From positions 28,576-92,575 of the forward strand of contig CAJTGF010000014.1 in NCBI GenBank assembly GCA_910575585.1: DNA of 64,000 nt. Reading direction: 5' to 3'. The position numbers and the translations under genes are program-made. Each line of letters begins with the position of its first letter. Positions within the stretch are counted from its first letter, which is position 1. Shown piece by piece: positions 48,288-57,057 of the stretch. The notes beneath the pieces were generated by a model. The model worked only from the letters and a program-made list of their open reading frames with translations. It searched no databases and was not told the DNA's origin. This DNA is from Clostridiaceae bacterium. GTDB lineage: Bacteria > Bacillota > Clostridia > Lachnospirales > Lachnospiraceae.

Positions 48288-49106
48288 ATGAAACTGTCTG
48301 CAGATTTGGACGGATTCCGTCTCTATCTCCAGGAACAAAAATTGTCCGACAGCAGCATCACCTCCTATGTAGGCAGTCTGCGGCTGTTTGGGACCATGTA
48401 CGCTTCCCTTACGGCTTCCACAGCCAAAAAATACCGGGCCTATCTCATTGCCAACTACAAACCGTCCACGGTGAATCAGCGCATTTGCGGCTTTAACCAT
48501 TATGTGGACTATGCCGGAAAACCCAGATACAAACTTCCCTCGGTGCGCCTCCAAAGGGCCTCTTATCTGGATGCCGTGATCTCCAACAAAGATTACCTGG
48601 CCTTAAAGCGCAGATTAAAAAAGAAAGGGCCCGAGCTGTGGTTTTTTGTGGTGTGGTTTCTGGGGGCCACCGGGGCAAGGGTCAGCGAGCTTTTAAAGAT
48701 CAAAGTGGAACATCTTTCCGTAGGATACATGGATCTGTACTCCAAAGGCGGAAAAATGAGGAGAGTCTATATCCCGGATACCCTGTGCCGGGAAGCATCT
48801 GCCTGGTGTCTGCGCCGCGGTATCTCCAGCGGATACCTGTTTACCAACCGGCAGGGAAATCCTCTCACGGCCCGGGGCGTCAACAGCCAGCTGAAACACT
48901 ACGCCAGGCTCTATAAGATTGATCCAAATACCGTGTATCCCCATTCCTTCCGCCACCGGTTTGCCATTAATTTTCTCCAAAGGTTCAATGATATCGCCCT
49001 TCTGGCCGATCTGTTAGGCCATGACAATGTGGAGACCACACGCATCTATCTGACCCGCTCTACCAGCGAGCAGCAGAAAATGATCGATAAAATGGTCACC
49101 TGGTAG
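48288..49106 (+). CDS. Tyrosine recombinase, second of a tandem pair
   Basis: The 272-residue recombinase contains the full catalytic set: Arg in ATGARVSELLKIK, Lys in YSKGGKMRRVYIP, His and Arg in YPHSFRHRFAINF, His in LLGHDNVETT, and Tyr in TRIYLTRS. The ATG is preceded by TAGGAGGTGG directly after the first gene's stop. Both proteins end in a similar way (VVNW and MVTW). The pair probably acts together, as a heteromer or on the same sites. The target is unknown. Confidence 0.9.
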   Translation: MKLSADLDGFRLYLQEQKLSDSSITSYVGSLRLFGTMYASLTASTAKKYRAYLIANYKPSTVNQRICGFNHYVDYAGKPRYKLPSVRLQRASYLDAVISNKDYLALKRRLKKKGPELWFFVVWFLGATGARVSELLKIKVEHLSVGYMDLYSKGGKMRRVYIPDTLCREASAWCLRRGISSGYLFTNRQGNPLTARGVNSQLKHYARLYKIDPNTVYPHSFRHRFAINFLQRFNDIALLADLLGHDNVETTRIYLTRSTSEQQKMIDKMVTW

Positions 49107-49119
49107 ACCATTGGTCCAG

Positions 49120-49158
49120 TCAAAAGCGGGAGGACTTTTTAAGCCCTCCCGCTTTTGA
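49120..49158. terminator. Shared bidirectional terminator
   Basis: TCAAAAGCGGGAGG (49120-49133) and CCTCCCGCTTTTGA (49145-49158) form a 14-bp stem. It serves the recombinases from the left and the TolC-like genes from the right. Confidence 0.9.
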
Positions 49159-49161
49159 CCG

Positions 49162-50319
49162 TCAGCCTCCTGTCTGGCCCTCCAGTCCCTGAACGATCCA
49201 TCCGTAATCCTCAATGGCCTGGGTGAGATTCAGCGCCGCCGTTTTTGCAGCCGCCTTCTGCTGGAGATACGCCAGCTTTAGCTGGAGATATTCCAGATTC
49301 CCGATCATCCCCATCTGATATTTCAAGTCATTACCGTTCATGGTGATCTGCGCGCCCTGAAACGCCACATTGGCCGCCTCATAGGCAGTCCTGCTCTCCA
49401 CAATAGCCTGGTAGGCGGATTCCAGCCGGATCTTGACCTGGGCTTCTGTTTCATCCATAAGCCTGAACTTTGCCGTCCGGTTGGCATCGCCCTTTCCCGA
49501 GATCCCTCTCTGGTTGATCAGGGTATAATTATTTCCAATGGCTCTTACCAGATCCTGTTCCAGATCCATGGCCTCAATCCTGGCAAAATCAGGGGCAGGC
49601 ACGTCGCCCAGCTGCATATCCGCATTATAATCCCAGCCGGTCATGATGCACATCTGCTGCCGAAGATTGACCAATGTATCATCCAGCGCTTTTAACTGGC
49701 CTCTGGCCGACTGGAGAGACTTCTCCGCCGCCTGGGTATCCGCAGCCGTGGCCATGCCCAGGCTCTGCTGGGTCACGGAAGAATCGTACGCTGCCTGGGC
49801 CAGCGTCACCGCGGTATCCAAGATCTCTCTGGAAGCCATGGCCTGATAATACCCGATCATCATCTGCTGAAGTCCCGATACGGTCATCTTCTTTACCATG
49901 CTTAACTGATGGCGCGTCTGAGTATGTACGGAGGTCACTGCCTTGTCAAAGCGCTCTGCCGCCTGGCGGTATCCTTTGACCGCCTGCTGCATGCCTTTGT
50001 ACATCACAGGATCCAGATCCTTTATGTCCTTTGCGTCCGAGGCCATCTCATCGGCGGACTTGCGAAGTTCTCTGGCCGCCTCCTCCATGGGCTTTGCGTT
50101 GATCTCGATCTGCTCCACCACCTGGCGGTAAGTGGGGTTGTAGTATTCCACCAGATCGCTGATCTCATCATACTCCAATACATTATCCTGAAGCCTGGCC
50201 CAGGTGGCGTCGTCCATCTGCTCCGGCTTTTCTATGGCGGCCATGGCGCCAAAGGGCACGCCCAGGGTCAAAATCCCTGTAAGCCCCAGCGTCGCCGCCC
50301 ATCTGCAGGCTTTCATCAT
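49162..50319 (-). CDS. TolC-family protein, second copy of the RND operon
   Basis: The 385-residue protein has a Sec signal peptide (cut near GAMAA, about residue 28) and a long helical body with the duplicated hairpin layout of TolC/OEP proteins. Key stretches are ILDTAVTLAQAAYDSSVTQQ, GMATAADTQAAEKSLQSARG and KYQMGMIGNLEYLQLKLAYL. In diderms TolC forms an outer-membrane channel; here no outer membrane is expected, so it may be a shortened periplasmic-type or wall-spanning tube or an assembly partner. The start overlaps the stop of the first copy (ATGA type), so translation is coupled. Confidence 0.8.
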   Translation of the reverse strand: MMKACRWAATLGLTGILTLGVPFGAMAAIEKPEQMDDATWARLQDNVLEYDEISDLVEYYNPTYRQVVEQIEINAKPMEEAARELRKSADEMASDAKDIKDLDPVMYKGMQQAVKGYRQAAERFDKAVTSVHTQTRHQLSMVKKMTVSGLQQMMIGYYQAMASREILDTAVTLAQAAYDSSVTQQSLGMATAADTQAAEKSLQSARGQLKALDDTLVNLRQQMCIMTGWDYNADMQLGDVPAPDFARIEAMDLEQDLVRAIGNNYTLINQRGISGKGDANRTAKFRLMDETEAQVKIRLESAYQAIVESRTAYEAANVAFQGAQITMNGNDLKYQMGMIGNLEYLQLKLAYLQQKAAAKTAALNLTQAIEDYGWIVQGLEGQTGG

Positions 50320-51443
50320 CTCACTCCTTTTATGATCCAGTCATAGTTTTCCATCGCTTGGAACAGTTCCAGATTTTTCACTTCTCTGTCCATCCGGGCC
50401 TTTACCAGGGCGGTCTCCGCCTGCATCCATTCCATGCGGCTGATGGAGCCCAGCTGGTATTTGGTATTGGCCGCGTTCCAGTTCTTGGTCTCAACTTCCA
50501 AATTCAGCACAGCCTCGTCATAGCTGTTCTTTGCCTGTATCACTTTCTGATATCCGTCATTGACTGCCACGGCGATCTTCTGCTTATCCTCTTCCACAGT
50601 CTTTTTGTAGATGTTTTTGTTGGAATCCGTAATGGAATTGTTCATCTTGCGCTGGTCCAGCTGCAGGGTGTAATCTGCTGCCAGGGCCTTCCTGGTGTCC
50701 TCCTCCACATTCATGGCACTGATCCTGTCCATCTGCATCTGCGGCATGGGGCGGATCTCCGGCATATCCCCCTGCTTCCATCCCAGCGTGATAATAAGGT
50801 TCTGTCTCGTATCCTCAATCTGGCTCTTCATGGCAATGATCTGGGAATCCGCGCCCTGCACACTCTGCTGGGCATTAAGCACCTCCGCATAGGTAGCCAT
50901 GCCCTGACTCTGCCGTCCCTGGACCGAACCTACGGTGGCCGCCAGAAGCTCCCGCTCCTTCTCCAGCGCCGTCAGCTGATACTGGAGCCTGAAATAGGTG
51001 TTCATGGCTTCCTGGGCCTGTTTCGCGATCCCTTTTTCCGTCTGCTTGTATCCGATCATGGAAGCCGTCCTGTCGCCTTCCAGCACATTGTTCTCCGCCG
51101 CCTGTTCCGCCTGGTTGGCAGCCACCAGAAGATCCGGGCTGGATGTATAAGTATACGCGTCCAGGGCATCCGCCGCCTGATCCATATACCCCTTTACCAC
51201 TTCTCTCCGGTCCCTGTTATTCTCCCGGTTGTACGCCTGAGCGTTGTTTAAGACCGTCGTATTATACTCATATACCAGATCTTCGATCTCCCCGTACTCC
51301 AGCACATTATCCCGAAGTCTTGCCCACTCCTCGGCAGTCCTGCTAAACTCCGGACTTCCGGCAAGGGCAGAAACCGGCATTCCCAGGCTCAATGACACTG
51401 CCACTCCCAAAGCCATGGGGCTTATCATTTTTGTCCGTCTCAT
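50316..51443 (-). CDS. TolC-family protein, first copy of the RND operon
   Basis: The 375-residue product starts MRRTKMISPMALGVAVSLSL, with a signal peptide cut near ALA (about residue 29). It has an ENVLEYGEIEDLVYEYN-like N-terminal segment and two coiled-coil hairpins, with ERELLAATVGSVQGRQSQGM and AEVLNAQQSVQGADSQIIAM. It is alike in length and pattern to the second copy, but many residues differ, so the duplication is old. The ATG at 51441-51443 has AGGAGG. Two non-identical TolC-like subunits may form a mixed tube. Confidence 0.8.
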   Translation of the reverse strand: MRRTKMISPMALGVAVSLSLGMPVSALAGSPEFSRTAEEWARLRDNVLEYGEIEDLVYEYNTTVLNNAQAYNRENNRDRREVVKGYMDQAADALDAYTYTSSPDLLVAANQAEQAAENNVLEGDRTASMIGYKQTEKGIAKQAQEAMNTYFRLQYQLTALEKERELLAATVGSVQGRQSQGMATYAEVLNAQQSVQGADSQIIAMKSQIEDTRQNLIITLGWKQGDMPEIRPMPQMQMDRISAMNVEEDTRKALAADYTLQLDQRKMNNSITDSNKNIYKKTVEEDKQKIAVAVNDGYQKVIQAKNSYDEAVLNLEVETKNWNAANTKYQLGSISRMEWMQAETALVKARMDREVKNLELFQAMENYDWIIKGVR

Positions 51444-51456
51444 AATCCTCCTAACA

Positions 51457-54400
51457 TTAATCTTCCAAAACAACCTGCCTCTTTTTCTTACTGCTCATAA
51501 CCGAATAGTAAGCAGGCAGCATCAACAGCGCCAAGATGGTGGAAGCCACCAGACCTCCCACATCCACCAGGGCCATGCCCTGCATCATCTCCCCTGCGTC
51601 GCCGAACGCCAGACACATAGGGATCATAGCCACAATGGTGGTCAGTGTCGTCATAAGGATAGGCCGCAAACGGATGGCCCCAGCCTCAATAAGGGCTGTA
51701 GACAGATCCATCTCCTGACGATACTGGTTCACCGTATCCACATACAGGATACCGTTGTTGACTACCGTGCCCACCAGCATCAAAAATCCCAGCATAGAGG
51801 GCATACTGATGGTCACATCCGTAAGGAATAAAAGCCCAAAGGACCCGATCAGTGAAAACGGGATGGTGGTCATAACCATGACCGAAAACTTCACCGACTC
51901 AAACTGAGCCGCCATGACCACAAACACCAAAAATACGGCGATCAGGATCGCTTGGAACAAGGCTCCCAGCTCCTCGAACATGCTTTCGTCCACGGCATTT
52001 TGCGCAATGGAGGTATCTGGCCGCAGAGCCGGCGCCACCACCTGGTCAAACAAGGTTTTCTTCATCTTCTCCACTGCCTTGCGGTCCTCGGTGTCCACAA
52101 GCTCCGTGTAATCGCTGCTGATCGTCACCTGATACTGCTTATTGGACCTGGTAATGTTCAGCGGGCTGTCCTGGAATGTAACCTCCCCGATATCCGTAAG
52201 GGCTACCGAAGCCCCGGTGGCTGTGGGGATCACGATCCCTTTCACCTGATCCAGAGTCTCATACTCCTCCTTCGGATATTCTACCATAACGCTGATCTCA
52301 TTTCCATCTACTTCTAGTGTTGTTGCCTCGTCTCCGCTCAGCATCGTGTTAATAAGCCCTGCCACCTGCACCGGCGACATTCCCTCCGCAGATGCCTTAA
52401 TGGGATCTATGTTGATCTTCACCACAGGAGCCGCGTTCTCCAAAGTGGAATGCACTCTGGTCACCTCCGGCCTGTCAATCAGTCCTGCCACCACCCTGTC
52501 GGAAGTTTCCTTTAAGCTGTCATACTGAGTGCTCTCCAATATGACCTCATAACCGCTGCTGGCAACCATCATGGAACTCATCATGCTGCTGGATTGCAGG
52601 GTGATATCGCAGTCCGCGATCCTTGTAAGGACCGGCTTCCACTGTTTTATTACTTCATCCGTCTCATAAGGACAGTCATCTTTCAGATACGCCGTCAGTG
52701 TCGCCCCGGACCCGCCGCTCATACTGAGCCCCGAAGAGCCGAAGGACAGCATATAGGACTCTACATAAGCCTGATTCTCCTCCGATGTGACAAAGGCTTC
52801 CACCTGCTGCAGGATCCTGTCTGTTTCTTCTATATTAAGACCCGGTTTCGTCTCAATGGAAATGGCGATAGTACCCTCATCCGCTGACGTCATCAGCTCC
52901 ATACCCAGCTGGGTCCCCATCAAAATGGCCAGCCCCAAAAACACAACGGAAGTAAAGATAACGGTTTTCCTCTTTGGAAGAAGCACATTCATAATACTTC
53001 GGTAACCGCTCTGCATCCGCTCAACGACCCCTGACAAAGGCGCCCGCTCCTTTTCTTTAGGCCGGTACATGGTGTAGCACAGCGGCACAATGGTCATGGC
53101 CGAGATCAAGGACGCCAGCATACAGAACACAATAGTAAATCCAAGGGGCTTAAACATCTGCCCCGACATGCCTTTCTGAAAAGCCAGAGGGAGAAATACC
53201 ACGCAGGTAGTCACCGTGCCGCCGATAATGGACTGAAGCACAACACCGCTGCCCTTTAGCGCTGCCTCCGTGTATTCCTTAAAGCCCACGCCTTTTGTGG
53301 AGCGGAAACAGCTTTCCAGCACCACGATAGAATTATCCACCATCATGCCCACCCCCAGCACCAGGCTGCTTAAGGTGATCACATTCAAAGAAAATCCCAT
53401 GGCGCTCATGGAGATCAGGGCCGCCAAAATCGAAAGGGGGATTGATGTCCCTACGATCAGAGAAGCTTTCAGATCTCCGAAAAACAGGAAAATGATCACC
53501 ATGGACACAACCACTGCCATCACCATGGTCTGCAGCACGGAATTTAAAGAGGATTTGATCATGGTGCTGTTATCATCCACCACCACGATCTCCAGATCCG
53601 GGTTCCCTGCTTTCATCCGCTCCACAATGCGCATGACGTCCCTTGACACTTCCACATCGCTGCTGCTCTGCTGCTTCTTGATCTGTATGGAGATCGTGTC
53701 TCTGCCGTTATACCGTCCGATGCCGCCGGCCTCCTCCAGAGCCGGATAGATGTTGGCCACATCTTCCAGATAGATGATATTGCCGCTGCCCAGGGTAATG
53801 GGGATGCTCTTCAAACTTTCCGCGGTGCTGTAATCCACCCCCGCAGTCACAGACAGGATCTGTTTGCCAACTTCCGTGTCGCCTATGGGGAACGAAAAGT
53901 CCGCGCTGCTGACGGCAGAAGCCACAGCGTTCATGCTAAGCCGATATTGGGTCAGTTTCTCCGGTATCAGCTCGATCCTTATGTACTCTTTTTGTCCTCC
54001 GCTGATATCCACGCTGGCCACAGATGACAATTTTTCAAACTCGGGCACAATGGTGTCATTGACATAGTTATATAAATTGCCCTGGGTGTCATTGTTCACC
54101 GCCAAGGTGATGCTGGCCATATCGTTGATGTTCATCTCCATGATAACCGGAGTCTGGGCGTCATCCGGAAGGTCTGACTGGAGGGCATCCATCTTTTTCT
54201 TTAGATCATCATAAGCGTCGTCAATATCAATGCCGTACTCATATTCCAGCAGTACAATGGAAGAATTCTCTCCGGAAACGCTGGTCACGCCTTTAAGGCC
54301 GCTTAAGGTTCCCGTCTCGTTCTCAATGGGCTGGCTCACCAGCTCATCCACATCATCGGGGCTGGCTCCCGGATACAGGGTAAATACCACCAGCATGGGC

Positions 54401-54525
54401 ATATCCATGGAAGGGATCAGTTCCAGCTTTGAGGACAGCACCGACGTAAGGCCGAATACAATAAGGCACAGGACCACCATCACTGTGGTCACCGGCCGTT
54501 TCAGGACAGTCTTTGTCAAATTCAT
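51457..54525 (-). CDS. RND efflux pump (AcrB/MexB-like)
   Basis: The 1,022-residue pump has the classical start MNLTKTVLKRPVTTVMVVLC, the long extracytoplasmic domain with FTLYPGASPDDVDELVSQPI, and a transmembrane set. The proton relay region reads LGVGMMVDNSIVVLE (paired acidic residue in TM4) and there is an LVGTVVNNGILYVDTVNQYR repeat. Twelve membrane helices are expected. It should use the proton gradient to move drugs, lipids or metabolites out of the membrane layer. It lies between the adaptor and the TolC-like genes. Confidence 0.93.
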   Translation of the reverse strand: MNLTKTVLKRPVTTVMVVLCLIVFGLTSVLSSKLELIPSMDMPMLVVFTLYPGASPDDVDELVSQPIENETGTLSGLKGVTSVSGENSSIVLLEYEYGIDIDDAYDDLKKKMDALQSDLPDDAQTPVIMEMNINDMASITLAVNNDTQGNLYNYVNDTIVPEFEKLSSVASVDISGGQKEYIRIELIPEKLTQYRLSMNAVASAVSSADFSFPIGDTEVGKQILSVTAGVDYSTAESLKSIPITLGSGNIIYLEDVANIYPALEEAGGIGRYNGRDTISIQIKKQQSSSDVEVSRDVMRIVERMKAGNPDLEIVVVDDNSTMIKSSLNSVLQTMVMAVVVSMVIIFLFFGDLKASLIVGTSIPLSILAALISMSAMGFSLNVITLSSLVLGVGMMVDNSIVVLESCFRSTKGVGFKEYTEAALKGSGVVLQSIIGGTVTTCVVFLPLAFQKGMSGQMFKPLGFTIVFCMLASLISAMTIVPLCYTMYRPKEKERAPLSGVVERMQSGYRSIMNVLLPKRKTVIFTSVVFLGLAILMGTQLGMELMTSADEGTIAISIETKPGLNIEETDRILQQVEAFVTSEENQAYVESYMLSFGSSGLSMSGGSGATLTAYLKDDCPYETDEVIKQWKPVLTRIADCDITLQSSSMMSSMMVASSGYEVILESTQYDSLKETSDRVVAGLIDRPEVTRVHSTLENAAPVVKINIDPIKASAEGMSPVQVAGLINTMLSGDEATTLEVDGNEISVMVEYPKEEYETLDQVKGIVIPTATGASVALTDIGEVTFQDSPLNITRSNKQYQVTISSDYTELVDTEDRKAVEKMKKTLFDQVVAPALRPDTSIAQNAVDESMFEELGALFQAILIAVFLVFVVMAAQFESVKFSVMVMTTIPFSLIGSFGLLFLTDVTISMPSMLGFLMLVGTVVNNGILYVDTVNQYRQEMDLSTALIEAGAIRLRPILMTTLTTIVAMIPMCLAFGDAGEMMQGMALVDVGGLVASTILALLMLPAYYSVMSSKKKRQVVLED

Positions 54526-54537
54526 ATGCCGTCCCTC

Positions 54538-55611
54538 CTATTCAGCCGTCTCTTCCGAGGCCGACTCCAAAACTGCCGGAGCCCCTTCATACAGCTCCGG
54601 ACTCCATGTAGTGATCACATTATCAGATTCCGTTAACCCGGATGTGATCTCCATGCTCTTGGAATCGCTTATGCCGATCTCCACATCCGTCTTGTGTACG
54701 ATCCCCTGGTCAAATGTATAGACATAGGGGTTTCCGTTTTCATAGTAAACCGCGTCCACCGGAACTGTCATAACCTGCTGTGCCTTGTCAGAGGTCACAT
54801 ACAGCTTTACGGAAGACCCGTTGGCCAACCCGCTGCCGTCTGTCACGGAAGCCTTTACCTTAAAAAGACCGGTAGCCGCGTCCACCATGGTGCTGACCTC
54901 TGTGACAACACCGGTGTACTCACTGCCTCCCTTCTCGATCCGGATGGGATCCCCTTCTTTTACATTATCCAGAATAGCCTCTGTAACGGCAAAATTCACC
55001 GTCTTTGTACCCTCGCTGGAGATCACGCACAAAGGCCCGCTCTGACTGGCCATGTCGTGGACTTCCATATTGCTGGATTCGATCTTGCCGGCGATCGTGG
55101 CTGTGATGGTGCTGAATTCCACCTGATAATCATAGGCCAGCTTTGCCGAATCATACTGGATCTGGGCTGACTTTGCCCCGCTTTCCACCTGCTCAAATGC
55201 CTGGGCGGAAATATCTCCGCTGCCATAAAGGACCCGCATCCTCTCCAGATTGGTCCTGGCGTCATGGAGGGCGATCTCTGCTGCCTCCAGCTGTAACTTG
55301 GCAGCATCCACCTGCTTTGTGTCAATCTCACACAGCAGCTGCCCTTCCTCCACATAATCACCTGTTTTTACATAGACCGCCGTGATCTCCCCGGCTGCCT
55401 TAGGGATCACATACACTGAATCTGCCGGCTCTATGGTCCCTGTCATACTGCGGAACAGCTCAATATCCCCTGTGGAAGGCGTCTGGGCCCTTACAACAGG
55501 AGGCGCCACCGCCTCCGGCGCGCTCTTGGGCGTCAGATAACTCTGTCCCACAAAGGCCCCTGCTGCCACAACCACAACCACCGCTGCCGCGATCATCGTC
55601 TTTTTACTCAT
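54538..55611 (-). CDS. Membrane-fusion (HlyD/RND adaptor) protein
   Basis: The 357-residue adaptor has an N-terminal membrane anchor (TMIAAAVVVVVAAGAFVGQS), not a lipobox. A lipoyl half follows (GEITAVYVKTGDYVEEGQLL), then an alpha-hairpin (VDAAKLQLEAAEIALHDART) and the second half with a beta-barrel (FAVTEAILDNVKEGDPIRIE). This links an RND pump to a TolC-like channel in diderms. It begins directly after the TetR stop codon, with AGGAGG in the last TetR codons. Confidence 0.92.
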   Translation of the reverse strand: MSKKTMIAAAVVVVVAAGAFVGQSYLTPKSAPEAVAPPVVRAQTPSTGDIELFRSMTGTIEPADSVYVIPKAAGEITAVYVKTGDYVEEGQLLCEIDTKQVDAAKLQLEAAEIALHDARTNLERMRVLYGSGDISAQAFEQVESGAKSAQIQYDSAKLAYDYQVEFSTITATIAGKIESSNMEVHDMASQSGPLCVISSEGTKTVNFAVTEAILDNVKEGDPIRIEKGGSEYTGVVTEVSTMVDAATGLFKVKASVTDGSGLANGSSVKLYVTSDKAQQVMTVPVDAVYYENGNPYVYTFDQGIVHKTDVEIGISDSKSMEITSGLTESDNVITTWSPELYEGAPAVLESASEETAE

Positions 55612-56241
55612 CTATTCCTCCTCTGCCTGGTCTTTTTCAGAATCCTTATAGGCCCCATGCTTTAATAATGTCAATGCTTTCTTATACTCATGCTTTATGG
55701 CCTCCTCCTGGTCGGGTCGCTTGTGAAATTCGCCGATCCCCGCCATCATGGAGACAAGACAAAGTTTTACCAACAGCAGAACCCCCCCATTTGAGTCGTC
55801 CCGCAGCTTGGTTCGGTCAATCTTCCCAAAGAACTCTTCCCCCACTGCCGCCTTAAGATCCTCATTTCTACATTCCATCAGCACGTCATCGGGATACATT
55901 ATCAAATGTTTATGCAGGCTGAACAGGTCATTATTCTTACAGAACTTGAGCGCGTAATCCATCATGGATTCCATCAATAAAAATACATCTCCATCTGTCT
56001 TGTCCAGGCCCTCCAGGCAGAATTGCCGCCACTTTCTCGCGGTATCCTCTAATAAAAACGACAGAACATCCCGTTTATCTTCAAAATATGTATAGAAACT
56101 GCCTCTGGATATCCCTGCCTCCCGGATTATCTTGTTGATGGAAACTTTTTCATAAGGCACTGCTGTAAATTCCTTCATGGAAGCTTCCCATATGAGATTT
56201 TGTTTCTCCTCGGAAAGCCTGTAAAAACGTTCACTAGGCAT
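55612..56241 (-). CDS. TetR-family regulator of the RND operon
   Basis: The 209-residue regulator has the N-terminal HTH (about 25-60) with VSINKIIREAGISRGSFYTY and FEDKRDVLSFL. A helical ligand-binding part follows. It is the first gene of the operon and is preceded by a promoter overlaid by two palindromes, so it probably represses itself and the pump genes until a ligand binds. The ATG at 56239-56241 has AAGGGGGGATT upstream. The ligand is unknown. Confidence 0.9.
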   Translation of the reverse strand: MPSERFYRLSEEKQNLIWEASMKEFTAVPYEKVSINKIIREAGISRGSFYTYFEDKRDVLSFLLEDTARKWRQFCLEGLDKTDGDVFLLMESMMDYALKFCKNNDLFSLHKHLIMYPDDVLMECRNEDLKAAVGEEFFGKIDRTKLRDDSNGGVLLLVKLCLVSMMAGIGEFHKRPDQEEAIKHEYKKALTLLKHGAYKDSEKDQAEEE

Positions 56242-56277
56242 TTTCAATCCCCCCTTCTGTTCTGCAGAAAACAAAAG

Positions 56278-56322
56278 TGACAACCTGTCATTCATTATAA
56301 TGACAACCTGTCACTCTGTCAA
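56278..56322 (-). promoter_or_regulatory. Promoter of the RND operon with two TetR operators
   Basis: TTGACA (56317-56322), 17 nt, TATAAT (56294-56299). The palindrome TGACA-ACC-TGTCA occurs twice, at 56301-56313 inside the -35/-10 spacer and at 56278-56290 just downstream of the -10. The two copies are in the same orientation, 23 nt apart (about two helical turns). Binding would block RNA polymerase. Confidence 0.9.
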
Positions 56323-56356
56323 TGGAATTATTATTTTTTAATATTTTCCTAACAAT

Positions 56357-57043
56357 TCAGTTAGATTCTTCCTTTTCTTTAATATTTCTGGATACTGTGA
56401 TCTCCTGATTATCAATATGCTCCCGCATAGCCGCCTTAGCCTCTGCCACTTTGCGGTTTCTCACAGCTTTGACAATGTTATCATGCTCGATCAGCAAGAT
56501 CTGGCGCTTGTCCGCGTCTTTAATATATTCCAGACGATAACGGTACATCTGTTCCCGAAGGTTGTTGAGGATCTGCACCAGACGGCTGTTTTTGGTCCCC
56601 TGATAAATGATCTCATGATACTTTTCATCGGTTTCCGCCATGAGCATCACGTCCTTGCTGTCCATAGCCTCCCGGAAAGCTTTCTGCGCGTATTCCAGCT
56701 CGTCAATCTCCTCCTCCGTCATCCTCTGGCAGGCCAGCTCAATGGCCAGCTCCTCCAGGGAGCGGCGAAGCTCCAGAACATCCCGCAGGCTTTTTTCGGA
56801 GATCTTGGCCACCTCCGCCCCCTTTCTCGGGATCATCAGCACCAGCCCTTCCAGTTCCAGCTTTCGTATAGCCTCCCGGATCGGCGTCCGGCTGACTCCC
56901 AAACGCTCCGCCAGCTGGATCTCCATAAGCCTCTCCCCCGGCTCCAGCTCCCCCTTTAAAATGGCCTGGCGCAGGGTATTGAACACCACATCCCTCAGCG
57001 GCAGATACTCATTCATATTTACCTTTAACATACTTCCTTCCAT
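56357..57043 (-). CDS. GntR/FCD-family regulator
   Basis: The 228-residue regulator has the winged helix (about 10-75; RDVVFNTLRQAILKGELEPG and LAERLGVSRTPIREAIRKLE). A C-terminal FCD ligand-binding domain follows, with LEELAIELACQRMTEEEIDE and an ETDEKYHEIIYQ metal-type motif. It lies 15 nt after ispE. The paired TTGTATACAA palindromes upstream of ispE are typical FCD-GntR operators, so the ispE-gntR pair is probably autoregulated. The ATG has GGGAGG. Confidence 0.9.
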   Translation of the reverse strand: MEGSMLKVNMNEYLPLRDVVFNTLRQAILKGELEPGERLMEIQLAERLGVSRTPIREAIRKLELEGLVLMIPRKGAEVAKISEKSLRDVLELRRSLEELAIELACQRMTEEEIDELEYAQKAFREAMDSKDVMLMAETDEKYHEIIYQGTKNSRLVQILNNLREQMYRYRLEYIKDADKRQILLIEHDNIVKAVRNRKVAEAKAAMREHIDNQEITVSRNIKEKEESN

Positions 57044-57057
57044 ATTATACGGCCTCC

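Noticed and set aside
50358..51251. Plus-strand open frame (297 codons) opposite the first TolC-like gene
   Set aside because: No start signal; the sense strand has clear family features and a signal peptide.
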